From Erysipelotrichaceae bacterium (GTDB lineage Bacteria > Bacillota_I > Bacilli_A > Erysipelotrichales > Erysipelotrichaceae), in NCBI GenBank assembly GCA_017419065.1, contig JAFOMB010000144.1, forward strand, positions 1 to 6,956: DNA of 6,956 bases. Direction: 5' to 3'. Positions within the stretch are counted from its first letter, which is position 1, and each line of letters starts with the position of its first letter. Shown here in pieces: positions 6,510 to 6,956 of this stretch. A program made the translations under genes and the position numbers. Under the pieces are notes generated by a model, which saw nothing but the letters and a program-made list of their open reading frames with translations, was not told the DNA's origin and did no database searches.

Positions 6510-6956
6510 TTAGAGAGTCTCCTGCCATATAGCCAGTCTGCCCGTTCCCCAGGAATAGTCAAAAGATGTATAGGCCTCTATCATCTCCTTCACAAAGAAG
6601 GCGGCCAGAAGGAGGAGAATGAACCGGTAAAGAAGAACAGAGATCTTCAGGACTTTCTCAGGGATCTCTTTCTTGCGGAACAGGATAAGAAGGATGCCTG
6701 CTATCAGGAGGGCAGCGATGACGATATCCTTCATGAGGAAGGCGCTGATGCCTGACAGCGTTTCCCTCTTCAATGAGAAACACGGCAGTTTCAAAAGAAG
6801 ACAGCTCACACCCATGGCTGTAAGAAGAAACGGCACTCCCTTCCTGTTTTTGAGGACAGAAGGGATCGCTGCCGCACTCATCAGACCGAGCCCCGCGTAG
6901 GCGCTGTCGCTGTTGGAAAGCAAGAGCCCGAAAAGACACAGAAAACCGGAAACAGC
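6510..6956 (-). pseudogene. O-antigen ligase/polymerase-like membrane protein, middle part, truncated by stop (5' end beyond window)
   Basis: The frame is open from the right edge of the window (first full codons read AVSGFLCLFGLLL) to TAA 6510-6512, so the start lies outside; the TTG at 6921-6923 is only an internal codon. About 148 residues are visible with four likely membrane segments (FLCLFGLLLSN, GVPFLLTAMGVSCLLLKL, IVIAALLIAGILLILF, VLLYRFILLLLAAFFV), then the loop SWGTGRLAIWQETL. GTGRLAIW fits the conserved S/G-GR-xxIW motif that opens the large extracellular Wzy_C loop of O-antigen ligases and related polysaccharide polymerases. The stop falls inside this loop, before the conserved histidine region, so the product should be inactive. 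If intact, the protein would join or polymerise undecaprenyl-linked glycans at the outer membrane face. Sequencing error is a possible alternative explanation for the stop. Confidence 0.7.

Noticed and set aside
6300..6755. Plus-strand open frame of 151 codons over the broken membrane-protein gene
   Set aside because: Highly charged translation with no recognisable domain, opposite a clearly hydrophobic membrane-protein frame on the minus strand.

Overview
All supported genes in this window lie on the minus strand, so transcription runs from the right end towards the left. The two intact reading frames encode large exported proteins of Gram-positive type: cell-wall-binding type 2 repeats, a lactocepin/C5a-peptidase-like subtilase, Sec signal peptides and AAGGAG/AAAGGGG Shine-Dalgarno sites. 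This points to a Bacillota (Firmicutes) bacterium, probably an anaerobic gut or oral member such as a Clostridia or Erysipelotrichales species. The finer placement is a guess from protein style and mid-range GC, not something the sequence proves.

From right to left in coordinates, which is the direction of transcription: (1) 6956-6150 holds the C-terminal part of a multi-spanning membrane protein resembling the O-antigen ligase/polymerase (Wzy_C) superfamily. It is cut by the window edge and interrupted by one in-frame TAA at 6510-6512, so it looks like a pseudogene or a recent nonsense allele. (2) A short gap (6067-6149) carries a perfect TATAAT -10 box. (3) 6066-3538 encodes an 842-residue secreted protein: signal peptide, an uncharacterised N-terminal region, three CWB2 cell-wall-binding repeats, and a complete basic membrane protein (BMP/PnrA-like) solute-binding domain at the C terminus. 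(4) The gap 3537-3363 contains a strong rho-independent terminator for that gene, then an inverted repeat, a good sigma-A-type promoter and repeated GATATC motifs leading to the next gene. (5) 3362 to the left edge encodes at least 1120 residues of a subtilisin-family (S8) cell-envelope protease with an I9 prodomain, an inserted PA domain and an Fn3-like domain that has a type I dockerin-like pair of calcium loops spliced into it. Its C terminus lies outside the window.

Together this is a cell-surface locus: an extracellular protease that could release peptides, a wall-tethered binding protein of a nucleoside/solute-binding family, and a damaged envelope-polysaccharide gene. Terminator and promoter placement indicates that the protease is transcribed separately from the binding-protein gene. 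The two unusual domain architectures (dockerin inside a lactocepin Fn3 domain; CWB2 repeats fused to a BMP domain without a lipobox) are the main points of interest. No RNA genes, CRISPR arrays, insertion sequences or plus-strand genes were found.
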